The notes: generated by a model from the sequence alone, not told the origin. DNA of 8,823 bases from Calditrichia bacterium (GCA_027039465.1 JALWEA010000427.1:1-8823); one strand, 5' to 3'. Positions 1 to 7,221 are shown, counted from the first letter of the stretch. Made by a program: numbers and translations.

Positions 1-145
1 CCTTTGTAATTTCCAATCTTCTTTTTGCCAGTTCTTTTCTCAAGTTTTCATATTTGGCATTTTTAAGCAGGAGTTTAACAAAATATTCTAATTTTTCTTG
101 ATCTACCCGATCTAATTTTTCAATAATATCCCAATTAATAGACAT
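1..145 (-). CDS. N-terminal part of a small, possibly antitoxin-like protein, runs off the window
   Basis: The frame from the ATG at 145-143 stays open for 48 codons to the window edge and begins MSINWDIIEKLDRVDQEKLE. It continues as a charged, helical sequence (YFVKLLLKNAKYENL, RKELAKRRLEITK). Composition and layout resemble short antitoxins of type II systems, where an N-terminal helical segment precedes a basic RKELxKRRxEI stretch and a C-terminal toxin-binding tail. This is a resemblance by eye only, and I would not name a family. No convincing Shine-Dalgarno precedes the ATG, but a TATAAT box lies 20 nt upstream of it. It follows the 72-residue gene by 39 nt on the same strand, so the two may form one small locus. 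The C terminus and any partner toxin are outside the window. Confidence 0.5.
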   Translation of the reverse strand, partial: MSINWDIIEKLDRVDQEKLEYFVKLLLKNAKYENLRKELAKRRLEITK

Positions 146-165
146 TTTACATTCACAATTTTTTA

Positions 166-171
166 ATTATA
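166..171 (-). promoter_or_regulatory. Possible -10 box before the partial gene at the window edge
   Basis: A perfect TATAAT lies on the minus strand in the 39-nt gap between the two small genes; transcription would start about 14 nt before the ATG at 145. No good -35 is visible at 16 to 18 nt spacing (AGTGCG at 17), and the region is AT-rich enough for a chance match. Confidence 0.3.
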
Positions 172-184
172 GGTATAAAAAAAA

Positions 185-403
185 TTAACGCACTTTTTGC
201 TTTTGTCTTTCGATGATTGTAATTAATGATCGCAAAGCGTCGTTAACCGATTGCTTGTCAGGGAAATATTTGGCGACATCCGGGTCAATGATTACAACGT
301 TTGTCCCTTCGGCGTATTTTTTTGCATATTTCCCGCGAACTCCGCTTGAAAAATCATACTCTTTAAAATTTTTTTGATTAATTCTTTCTGATCTCGAAGA
401 CAA
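185..403 (-). CDS. Small protein of an antitoxin-like family (EYDFSSGVRGKYA), start codon uncertain
   Basis: The 72-residue reading frame contains EYDFSSGVRGKYAKKYAEG followed by NVVIIDPDVAKYFPD and SVNDALRSLITI. I recognise this as an uncharacterised family of small proteins, widespread in Cyanobacteria and other environmental bacteria, usually found in toxin-antitoxin neighbourhoods and probably antitoxin-like. No enzyme motif, signal peptide or membrane segment is visible. The start is odd: there is no ATG in frame before the conserved EYDFS block. The outermost possible start is a TTG at 403, with GGAG (418-415) 11 nt upstream and an in-frame TAA just before it. The gene therefore either uses TTG or has lost its original 5' end, possibly when the hairpin element upstream arrived. 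It is AT-rich, unlike the NRPS. The next gene starts 39 nt after its stop. Family resemblance is reasonable; whether it is expressed is uncertain. Confidence 0.55.
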   Translation of the reverse strand: MSSRSERINQKNFKEYDFSSGVRGKYAKKYAEGTNVVIIDPDVAKYFPDKQSVNDALRSLITIIERQKQKVR

Positions 404-430
404 TCTTTACTTAACTCCAAAATTTGTGGT

Positions 431-503
431 AAAAAATCAATTTTGACCCACCCCTTTTCCCCCTCCTTGCGGCAGCAGGGAGGGGGAGTCAGAGGGGGTG
501 GGT
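431..503 (-). terminator. Possible transcription terminator of the NRPS operon
   Basis: In the direction of NRPS transcription, the 446-503 hairpin is followed after 9 nt by six T residues (436-431). The stem is strong enough to terminate transcription, but the T-run does not abut it as in a classic intrinsic terminator, so termination may be partial or the hairpin may only protect the mRNA 3' end. Confidence 0.35.
446..503. repeat. G/C-rich imperfect inverted repeat (hairpin) just after the NRPS gene
   Basis: ACCCACCCC (446-454) pairs perfectly with GGGGTGGGT (495-503), and CCCCCTCC (459-466) pairs with GGAGGGGG (479-486). The interior loop is 455-458 against 487-494 and the terminal loop is 12 nt (467-478). 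The element is very G/C-rich in a strongly AT-rich spacer, beginning 15 nt past the NRPS stop. It looks like a small dispersed palindromic element of the kind many environmental bacteria carry between genes, but only one copy lies in this window, so dispersal is not shown. The plus strand has four G-runs (478-480, 482-486, 494-498, 500-502). Confidence 0.7.
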
Positions 504-517
504 TATGATACGAAAAA

Positions 518-3500
518 TCAAGTCTCCGTTGAATTTTCTTCTTCATCCAACAGCTTGCGCACTTCTTCGTCCGAAAGATTTTCCAATTCTGCCAGCATAT
601 CATCCAACTGCACATCTTCCCGCTCAATGCGCTCGATGGTCTCGCCGGCCAAGTCCGAATGACTTTCTTCAATGGCAATGGCCAGTTCGGCCACGGTCGG
701 TTTTTCAAATAGAGTGCGCAGCGGCAATTCCACATTGAACTGCTCACGGATGCGGGACATGAATTTGGTGGCCAGCAGAGAATGTCCGCCCAATTCGAAA
801 AAGTTGTCAAATACGCCCACCTTCTCAATGTTGAGCAATTCGGATACAATGGCTGCCAACTTTTCCTCGCTTTCATTTCGCGGAGCGACGTATTCGCTTT
901 GTACATCCCGCTGCTGATCCGGCCTGGGCAGCGCCTTGCGATCCACTTTGCCGTTGGGCGTTAAGGGCATTTGTTCCAAATGGACGAAGACCGCAGGAAC
1001 CATGTACTCGGGCAACTGCTCTTTGAGATGGGCTTTCATCTCCGGCGTCGGTAAAGCCTGACCGTCTTCACTAACGTAGTAAGCCACTAAAAGTTGATGT
1101 CCTGGCGTATCTTCGCGCACCAAAACCGCAGCGTCCCGAATTTTCGGATGGCCGGTCAGCACCGCTTCGATTTCGCCCAATTCGATGCGGAATCCGCGCA
1201 GTTTAACCTGATGATCGATGCGGCCTAAAAATTCGATATTGCCGTCCGGTAGCCAGCGCACCAAATCGCCGCTGCGATACATGCGTGCTCCTGGTTCGGC
1301 GCTAAACGGGTTGGCCACGAAACGTTCGGCCGTTAAATCGGGTCGTTTCAAATAACCTCGCGCCAGTCCCGCGCCGGCAATACACAATTCGCCGGGCACG
1401 CCAACCGGAACGGGCATCAAGTTGGCATCTACAACGTACAATTGAAAATTGTCAATCGGTTTGCCGATGGGCGGTTCCATTGGATTTTGCGGATCGGTTT
1501 CGTACATGGAAGCGCACACTGTGGTTTCGGTCGGACCGTACGCGTTAACAAACTGCCTTCCCTGTCTCCATCTTTGCACCAAGTCGCTCGTACACTTCTC
1601 TCCGGCCGTAACGATGGTGCGCAAATCGGGTAAAGGCTCTTCCGGCATAACCGCCAAAACGGAAGGGGGCAAGGTGACCGTGCTGATCCGCTGTTCTTTG
1701 AGAACGCGATGCAAGCCCTGTCCGGTGAGCAAATTTTCCTGATCGGTGTAAACCAAAGTGGCGCCGTTGAGCAGAGCCATGACCGTTTCCCAAACGGAAG
1801 CGTCGAAACTCAATGAAGCAAATTGTAAAATGCGGCTTTGCGGTTGAATATTGAAGGCCGCCTGCTGCGCCTGAAACAGGTTGCACAACCCGCGATGGGG
1901 CAACAAAGTTCCTTTGGGTTTGCCCGTGGAACCGGAAGTGTAAATCACGTAAGCTAAATTCTCCGGTTCAATGGCTAAATTCAGATTATCGTCCTGCATA
2001 GGCGCGATTTCATTTTGATTTTCATCGAGCAGAATCGGTTGCGCGTTTTGCAAGGGCAGAACCTGCGCCAAGTGTTGATTGGTAATAACCAGTTGCAATT
2101 CGGAATTTTCGATCATGTAACCGATCCGCTCTTTGGGATAGGTGGGATCGATGTTCAGAAAGCCGCCGCCCGCTTTCAGAATGGCCAAAATGGCTACCGC
2201 AATGTCGTTTGAGCGCGGCAGCGACAAGCCGACGATTTGATCGGTTCGCAGACCTTTTGCTTTTAAATAACGCGCCAATCGGTTCGCCTTGCGATTTAAT
2301 TCTCCGTAACTCAAAACCTGTTCGTTGTGTTGCACGGCGGGGTGGTCGGGCTGCTTTTCGGCCAGAGCTTCAAACAAAGCGTGCACCGTTTTGTCATGCG
2401 GGTATGGACGAGCCGTGTCGTTCCATTCTTTAAATAACCATTGCTTTTCCTGCGCCGTTAAAAAGTCGATGTAAGCAATCTTTTGCTGCGGTTGAGTAAC
2501 GGCCTGACGCAGCAAATTTTCAAAATGTTGCATCATGCGGCGAATGGTGGCTTCTTCAAACAGGTCGGTATTGTATTCCCAAAAACAGATAATGCCGTCA
2601 TCGGTTTGCGTGGTGTAAAGCGTCAGATCGTATTTGGACGTGGGGTTCTCCGGCGCAAAAGGTTCGATGGTGATGTTTTTCAGCTTCAGAGCCTCTTCGG
2701 GCGTGTTTTGCAGAATGAAAGCCACCTGAAAAACGGGGGAGTGGCTCATGTCCCGTTCGGGCTGAATGGCTTCCACCAATTTTTCGAAAGGCAAATCCTG
2801 ATGCGCGTAAGCCTGCAAGGTATTTTCACGCACCTGCCTGACCAGAGTTTTAAAATCGAGATCGTGGTTGAATTCGGCCTTAAACACCAGCGTGTTGACA
2901 AAAAAGCCGATCAAATGCTCGATTTCGGAACGATTACGATTGGCCACCGGCGACCCGACCAAAATCTTCTCTTGACCCGAGTAGCGATGCATTAAAGCCT
3001 GAAAAGCCGCTAACAGCGTCATGAACAAGGTAACGCCCTGCTTTTGGCTGAATTTCACTGTCTGCTCGGAAAGATCGGTTGGCAGATCGTAGCGCAACGA
3101 CCGGCCGTTAAACGTTTGCATGGCCGGACGGGGATGATCCGTCGGCAATTCCAAAACCGGCGGATTTTCGCCGATGTAATCTTTCCAAAATTGAATGTGT
3201 TTTTCCAAAACCTCGCCTTGCAGCCATTGGTTTTGCCACACGGCAAAATCGGCATATTGGACGGGCAGCGGCGCCAGCTCGGGCGAGTTCCCGTCGCTTA
3301 AGGCATTGTAAATGGTAGCCATTTCGCGGATTAACACGGATGTTGACCAACCGTCGGTAATGATGTGGTGCAGGTTAAACAGAATCAAATGATCATCGTC
3401 GTTCAATTTGACGACCTGAATGCGGAAGAGCGGGCCTTTGCTCAAATCGAACGGCTGCAACGCATCTTGGCGGGCGCGTTCTCTGGCCTGTCGCAACGCC

Positions 3501-6500
3501 TGATCTTCCGGCAGCCGGCTAAAATCAACCAGCGGCAAGTCAAAATCGAGCTGCTCGTGAATGATCTGAAACGCTTCGCCGCGTTCTTCGCCGAAGGTCG
3601 TGCGCAAAACTTCATGCCGTTGCACGATGCGGGCAATGCTTTCTTTTAACAGATTTAAATCGAGCCGCCCTTTCAGACGTACCGCGGAAGGCACGTTGTA
3701 GTTGGCCGAACCGGAAGAAAGTTTGTCTAGAAACCACAAGCGTTGCTGAGCAAAGGAGAGCGGCAGCTTTTGATCGCGTGAAACGGGTTCGATGGGCGGC
3801 GCCTGTAATCCGCGCTCCTGCGCCTTTAGCTCCTCGATTTTTAAAGCCAAATCGGCCAGCACCGGCGTTTCGAAAATTTGACGCAACGGCAATTCCACGC
3901 CAAAAGCATCGCGCACACGGGACACCATTTGCGTGGCTAACAGAGAGTGACCGCCCAAATCAAAGAAATTATCCAGCGCGCCCACATCCTTAATCTTTAA
4001 AACATCCTGCCACAGGGTCGCCAGCAATTCTTCCGTTGGCGTGCGCGGCGCTACTTTCTGTTGCCCGCCCAAATCCGATTCCGCAGGTCGCGGCAACATT
4101 CTTCGGAAAATTTTTCCGCTTGCGGTTAAAGGGAAACGATCCAAAAAGACAAAAGCCGTCGGCACCATGTAATCGGGCAAATGTTGATGCAGGAAAGCAC
4201 GCAAATCACCGCGGTCAATAACGGTTCCGTCGTCCGTCAGGCAATAAGCGGCCAGGTAGGGACGACCGGGCTCGTCTTCGCGCAAAAGCACCACGGCATC
4301 TTTAATCTGCGGATGTTGCCGCAAGGCGTTTTCGATTTCTCCCAATTCAATGCGAAATCCACGCAACTTGACCTGCGAATCCACGCGACCCAGAAACTCC
4401 AGCATGCCGTCGGGACGCCAGCGCACCAAATCGCCGGTTTTGTACATGCGCGCGCCGGGTTCCGAAGAAAACGGATCGGGAATGAACATTTGCGCCGTTA
4501 AATCGGGTCGATTCAGATAACCGCGGGCCAGACTTTGTCCGCTGATGTGTAATTCACCGGGAGCGCCGATGGGCACCGGTTCCAGTTGCTCATTCAGCAC
4601 GTAAAAGCGGGTATTGGCCAAAGCGCGTCCGATGGTCGGCCGCGAGCCGCTGCCCTGAATTTTGGTAATGGAAGCGTCAACCGTGGTTTCGGTCGGGCCG
4701 TACATGTTAAAAAAGGTAATGCGCTGCTGACCTTGAATGGCGCGCCACAGCGACTCGTCCAGAGCTTCGCCGCCGGTGGTAAAAGCTTTGGGAAAAGGCG
4801 CGGCGTCAAAAAGTCCGGCTTCAATCATTAATTTTAATTGCGAAGGCACGCCGTCGGCCAGATCGATTTTGTTCTCCCGAAAGAATTGCACCATGGCGGC
4901 GCCGTCGCCGCGGATTTCTTCGGGAATGATGTGCAGGGTGTGACCGTGCGCCATCATGATGATGCGTTGCATGGAAGCGTCGAAGATCAACGGAGCGTTC
5001 AGACTGATATTAGCCTTTTTTAGTTTTAGCGGTTCGTAAATAAAATGTTGCAAATTGGCGGCTAAATTCATGACCGAACGGTGTTGAATCATCACGCCCT
5101 TGGGTTTGCCGGTGGAACCGGAGGTGTAAATGATGTAAGCCAAATTTTCGGGTAAAGCAACGGACGGCGGATTGCTTTTAGGCTGCCCGTCAAGCTCGGG
5201 AGCGGAACCGTCCAGCGGAATTAAGGTGACCGGCAAATCTTTTAATTTTGCCTGATTGGCGCTGAGCGTGAGCATGAAACGCATGCCTGTGTCTTTAACG
5301 GAAAATTGCAAACGTTCCTGCGGATAATCCGGTGAAAGGGGAACGTAAGCGGCGCCCGCCTTTAAAATGCCCAACAGGCCGACTATCATTTCCGGCGAAC
5401 GATCCAAACAAAGGCCGATGCGTTCTTCCGGTTGCACGCCCTGTGCCATTAAGTAATGCGCAATCCGATTGGCTTGTTCATTGAGTTGCGCAAAGGTTAA
5501 TTTTTGATCTTTGAACGCCACGGCCGTTTGCTCGGGAAATTTTTCCGCCGTCTGTTCGAATTTTTGGGCAATGGTTAGCGTGCTTTCGAAAGGCAGCGTT
5601 AGGTCGTTCCAGTCCTGTAAAACGGTTTTGCGTTGCGCTTCGGACAGAGCGGGAATTTCGCCTAATGTTTGTCTGGGATTGTCGGCAAAAAGTTGCAAAA
5701 CGGATTTCAAGTGATCGATGAGCAGCTCGATTTGTTCCTTTTCCACCCGCGCGTTTTCATAAGCGATTTTAAGCGTCAGCACGTCGGAAAAAGAGGCAAT
5801 GAGCGAAACAGGGTAGTTGCTCTTTTCAAAGGAATGAAACTCGGAAAATTGTAAACTGGCCTGAACGCGTTGCATGGCCGAATCGACCGGATAATTTTCG
5901 AAGACGACAATGGTGTCGAATAAGGGCGCTTCCCGCGGCAGGTCGAGCCAGCCCTGAATTTCGACCAACGGCGTGAATTCTACATCGCGGGTGGCCGCAT
6001 TTTGCTTTTGCAGGGCTTTCAACAATTCCACAACCGATTGCTGTTTTTCCAAGCGTACGCGCACCGGCAGGGTATTGATGAACATGCCCACCATGTTTTC
6101 CACGCCTTGCAATTGCGGCGGTCGTCCGGAGACCGTGGCGCCGAAAACCACATCGTCGCTGTTAAGGTAGTGGGAAAGTACCGTGCTCCAGGCCGCCTGA
6201 ACCAGATTGTTCATCGTAACCTGATTTTCCCGCGCCAAACGATTTAAGCGTTCGGAAATTTCCGGTGAAAACTCGATGATTTCAAAAGCGCGGAAATCTT
6301 CTTTGGTTTGGTCTTTGGCATGAATAAAGGGCAACGGTTGCGGAGTGAAATCCTGCAGGACGTTTTGCCAATATGCCCGCGCCTTGTTCATGTCCTGTTT
6401 TTGCAGCCAGGTGATGTAATCCTTGTAGGGACGCACCGGCGGCAACTGCACGGGTTTGTTGCGAACCAAAGCTTCGTAGGTTAAAAACGTTTCGCGCAGG

Positions 6501-6988
6501 ATTATGGGCATCGACCAGCCGTCTGCCAGCAAATGATGAAACGACCAGATGAACTGGTACAGATCGTCTTTTAAACGAATCAAATGAAAGCGAAGCAGCG
6601 GCGCTTTGGCCAGATTAAATCCCTTTTTGCGATCGGCTTCGGCGTATTCTTCCAATTTTTGCTTTTGCTGGTCTTCGGGCAAATGGCGCCAGTCGTGCTG
6701 AATGAGATCGACGGGTACGTTGCGGGAAACCACCTGCAGCATTTTGTCCACTTTTTTCCAGACAAAGGAAGTGCGCAGGGCACTATGGCGATTGACGATG
6801 GTTTGCCAGGCTTGCTTAAAGGCCTGCACATCAAGAGGGCCGTGCAATTTAACCGAAAGCTGTTCAAAGTAAGTGGCTGCTTCGGGATTGTAAACGTAAT
6901 GGAATAACATGCCCTGCTGCAAGGGCGATAACGGGTAAATGGCTTCGATATTTTTATTTTTTGCCGATTTATTCATGGAAAGTTGCAT
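518..6988 (-). CDS. Two-module nonribosomal peptide synthetase (C-A-PCP-C-A-PCP), predicted Gln then Phe
   Basis: This 2156-residue protein (2152 from the preferred start) activates and condenses two amino acids. Order from the 6988 ATG: C1 about 13-450 with HHLLADG at 151-157; A1 about 463-965 with YTSGSTGKPKG at 621-631, NMYGPTE at 761-767, TGDLVRW near 851 and the A10 lysine K959 (ASGKIFRR); PCP1 with LGGHS at 1011-1015, S1015 being the attachment site; C2 about 1075-1510 with HHIITDG at 1207-1213; A2 about 1525-2022 with YTSGSTGKPKG from 1683, NAYGPTE at 1815-1821 and K2014 (PNGKVDR); PCP2 with LGGHS, S2070. All catalytic motifs are intact. C1 (YPLSPLQQGMLFH, YQFIWSFHH, VGMFINTLPVRV) resembles D-accepting condensation domains that follow E domains, matching the upstream PCP-E protein; C2 (PLSFAQQRLWFLD) looks LCL. 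There is no E domain and no thioesterase or reductase; the protein ends in an acidic tail (MLAELENLSDEEVRKLL). Of two in-frame ATGs, 6976 (MNKSAKNK) is preferred: AAGGA lies 11 nt upstream of it but touches the 6988 ATG. Confidence 0.98.
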   Translation of the reverse strand: MQLSMNKSAKNKNIEAIYPLSPLQQGMLFHYVYNPEAATYFEQLSVKLHGPLDVQAFKQAWQTIVNRHSALRTSFVWKKVDKMLQVVSRNVPVDLIQHDWRHLPEDQQKQKLEEYAEADRKKGFNLAKAPLLRFHLIRLKDDLYQFIWSFHHLLADGWSMPIILRETFLTYEALVRNKPVQLPPVRPYKDYITWLQKQDMNKARAYWQNVLQDFTPQPLPFIHAKDQTKEDFRAFEIIEFSPEISERLNRLARENQVTMNNLVQAAWSTVLSHYLNSDDVVFGATVSGRPPQLQGVENMVGMFINTLPVRVRLEKQQSVVELLKALQKQNAATRDVEFTPLVEIQGWLDLPREAPLFDTIVVFENYPVDSAMQRVQASLQFSEFHSFEKSNYPVSLIASFSDVLTLKIAYENARVEKEQIELLIDHLKSVLQLFADNPRQTLGEIPALSEAQRKTVLQDWNDLTLPFESTLTIAQKFEQTAEKFPEQTAVAFKDQKLTFAQLNEQANRIAHYLMAQGVQPEERIGLCLDRSPEMIVGLLGILKAGAAYVPLSPDYPQERLQFSVKDTGMRFMLTLSANQAKLKDLPVTLIPLDGSAPELDGQPKSNPPSVALPENLAYIIYTSGSTGKPKGVMIQHRSVMNLAANLQHFIYEPLKLKKANISLNAPLIFDASMQRIIMMAHGHTLHIIPEEIRGDGAAMVQFFRENKIDLADGVPSQLKLMIEAGLFDAAPFPKAFTTGGEALDESLWRAIQGQQRITFFNMYGPTETTVDASITKIQGSGSRPTIGRALANTRFYVLNEQLEPVPIGAPGELHISGQSLARGYLNRPDLTAQMFIPDPFSSEPGARMYKTGDLVRWRPDGMLEFLGRVDSQVKLRGFRIELGEIENALRQHPQIKDAVVLLREDEPGRPYLAAYCLTDDGTVIDRGDLRAFLHQHLPDYMVPTAFVFLDRFPLTASGKIFRRMLPRPAESDLGGQQKVAPRTPTEELLATLWQDVLKIKDVGALDNFFDLGGHSLLATQMVSRVRDAFGVELPLRQIFETPVLADLALKIEELKAQERGLQAPPIEPVSRDQKLPLSFAQQRLWFLDKLSSGSANYNVPSAVRLKGRLDLNLLKESIARIVQRHEVLRTTFGEERGEAFQIIHEQLDFDLPLVDFSRLPEDQALRQARERARQDALQPFDLSKGPLFRIQVVKLNDDDHLILFNLHHIITDGWSTSVLIREMATIYNALSDGNSPELAPLPVQYADFAVWQNQWLQGEVLEKHIQFWKDYIGENPPVLELPTDHPRPAMQTFNGRSLRYDLPTDLSEQTVKFSQKQGVTLFMTLLAAFQALMHRYSGQEKILVGSPVANRNRSEIEHLIGFFVNTLVFKAEFNHDLDFKTLVRQVRENTLQAYAHQDLPFEKLVEAIQPERDMSHSPVFQVAFILQNTPEEALKLKNITIEPFAPENPTSKYDLTLYTTQTDDGIICFWEYNTDLFEEATIRRMMQHFENLLRQAVTQPQQKIAYIDFLTAQEKQWLFKEWNDTARPYPHDKTVHALFEALAEKQPDHPAVQHNEQVLSYGELNRKANRLARYLKAKGLRTDQIVGLSLPRSNDIAVAILAILKAGGGFLNIDPTYPKERIGYMIENSELQLVITNQHLAQVLPLQNAQPILLDENQNEIAPMQDDNLNLAIEPENLAYVIYTSGSTGKPKGTLLPHRGLCNLFQAQQAAFNIQPQSRILQFASLSFDASVWETVMALLNGATLVYTDQENLLTGQGLHRVLKEQRISTVTLPPSVLAVMPEEPLPDLRTIVTAGEKCTSDLVQRWRQGRQFVNAYGPTETTVCASMYETDPQNPMEPPIGKPIDNFQLYVVDANLMPVPVGVPGELCIAGAGLARGYLKRPDLTAERFVANPFSAEPGARMYRSGDLVRWLPDGNIEFLGRIDHQVKLRGFRIELGEIEAVLTGHPKIRDAAVLVREDTPGHQLLVAYYVSEDGQALPTPEMKAHLKEQLPEYMVPAVFVHLEQMPLTPNGKVDRKALPRPDQQRDVQSEYVAPRNESEEKLAAIVSELLNIEKVGVFDNFFELGGHSLLATKFMSRIREQFNVELPLRTLFEKPTVAELAIAIEESHSDLAGETIERIEREDVQLDDMLAELENLSDEEVRKLLDEEENSTET
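923..2416 (-). other. Adenylation domain A2, predicted phenylalanine specificity
   Basis: This is the second adenylation domain of the two-module NRPS, loading PCP2. Alignment with GrsA is straightforward because the flanks match closely (FASLSFDASVWE, TVTLPPS, TIVTAGE, NAYGPTETTVCAS). Pocket residues are D1729, A1730, W1733, T1772, V1793, A1795, A1816, V1824, C1825 and K2014, giving DAWTVAAVCK. GrsA reads DAWTIAAICK, so the only changes are two conservative isoleucine-to-valine swaps. Phenylalanine is the natural call; a closely related aromatic residue cannot be excluded. Confidence 0.75.
1253..1270. repeat. Copy 1 of an 18-bp direct repeat in the A7 region of the two adenylation domains
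   Basis: The 18 bases ccagcgcaccaaatcgcc here are identical to 4418-4435. On the minus strand they encode the GDLVRW core of motif A7 in A2. The wider A7-A8 regions of both domains are similar at DNA level but not identical. This is what homologous modules look like; such patches are also where modules recombine. Confidence 0.6.
4094..5602 (-). other. Adenylation domain A1, predicted glutamine (or Glu-like) specificity
   Basis: This is an adenylation domain within the two-module NRPS; it uses ATP to activate an amino acid and loads it on PCP1. Aligned by eye with the GrsA phenylalanine domain, the pocket residues are D670, A671 and Q674 (from FDASMQ), D in ADGVPS (GrsA 278), T and G in FTTGG (299 and 301), M762 (322), then V and D in TTVDAS (330 and 331), plus K959. 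The code DAQDTGMVDK is closest to the known glutamine code DAQDLGVVDK and next to the glutamate code DAKDLGVVDK. Two positions, 299 (T for L) and 322 (M for V), differ from the glutamine reference. The segment between A4 and A5 is unusual (MMAHGHTLHIIPEE), which slightly weakens the alignment at position 278. Confidence 0.65.
4418..4435. repeat. Copy 2 of the 18-bp direct repeat (A7 region of A1)
   Basis: This is identical to 1253-1270 and encodes GDLVRW of A1. It lies about 3.2 kb from copy 1, that is, one C-A-PCP module length apart. Confidence 0.6.
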
Positions 6989-6992
6989 CCTT
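6988..6992 (-). promoter_or_regulatory. Shine-Dalgarno that favours the NRPS start at 6976
   Basis: AAGGA on the minus strand overlaps the first base of the upstream ATG (6988-6986), so it cannot serve that codon. It is 11 nt before the second in-frame ATG (6976-6974), slightly long but usable. This makes MNKSAKNK the likelier N terminus and would shorten the protein by four residues. Confidence 0.45.
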
Positions 6993-7013
6993 GATTAATT
7001 TATTTTTGATCGG

Positions 7014-7214
7014 TCAAATCTCATCACTTGCGCGTAGTTTTTCCACATCTAAATCTATGTTTAGCTTACCTCGCAAAGATTTGAGCTGTTGTATTGTTTT
7101 TGTACGATGCCATTCCTTTAATGCTAATTTAACTGCTTGCGAATTTGATTTAGCTTTTGTGTATTTTAACAAATCTTTCATTATTTCATCGGGAATGTTT
7201 ACCGTTATTCTCAT
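7014..7214 (-). CDS. VapB-type ribbon-helix-helix antitoxin, no adjacent toxin
   Basis: This 66-residue protein begins MRITVNIPDEIMKDLLKYT and continues with KSNSQAVKLALKEW. That is the ribbon-helix-helix pattern (beta strand, helix, turn, helix) of the VapB family of type II antitoxins. The C-terminal half (QQLKSLRGKLNIDLDVEKLR) matches the toxin-wrapping tail, in which a LRGK element is followed by acidic and hydrophobic residues. VapB proteins neutralise PIN-domain ribonucleases (VapC) and repress their own promoters. Here no toxin follows: the next gene is an NRPS. The ATG at 7214 is the first start in frame after an in-frame TGA, and GAGG (7225-7222) sits 7 nt upstream, so it looks actively translated. 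It starts 36 nt after the upstream NRPS stop and ends 25 or 37 nt before the downstream NRPS start, so cotranscription is likely. It is noticeably more AT-rich than both neighbours, which suggests a separate origin. Family call is good; function as an antitoxin here is uncertain. Confidence 0.85.
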   Translation of the reverse strand: MRITVNIPDEIMKDLLKYTKAKSNSQAVKLALKEWHRTKTIQQLKSLRGKLNIDLDVEKLRASDEI

Positions 7215-7221
7215 ATTGTCG

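Larger units (their letters stand above)
404..517. other. Spacer between the NRPS gene and the small genes
   Basis: These 114 bp hold the hairpin element (446-503) and otherwise AT-rich DNA. There is no thioesterase, docking partner or other biosynthetic gene here. One minus-strand frame across about 300-445 reads like protein (see findings), but it has no start or recognisable identity. Confidence 0.6.

Noticed and set aside
292..906. Minus-strand frame of 204 codons overlapping the NRPS end
   Set aside because: Most of it is a shifted-frame shadow of PCP2, the NRPS tail and the 72-codon gene; only its 360-445 part is mentioned as a possible remnant.
1545..1886. Minus-strand 113-codon frame inside A2
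   Set aside because: It is an alternate frame of the adenylation domain, whose own frame is intact with all motifs.
2483..2995. Plus-strand open frame of 170 codons
   Set aside because: It lies wholly inside the second condensation domain of the NRPS on the other strand, has no recognisable motif, and is explained by codon bias of the real gene.
1253..4435. Repeated blocks as a CRISPR array or mobile-element direct repeats
   Set aside because: The matching patches are conserved motifs of homologous adenylation and carrier domains about 3.2 kb apart, not regularly spaced short repeats or insertion ends.
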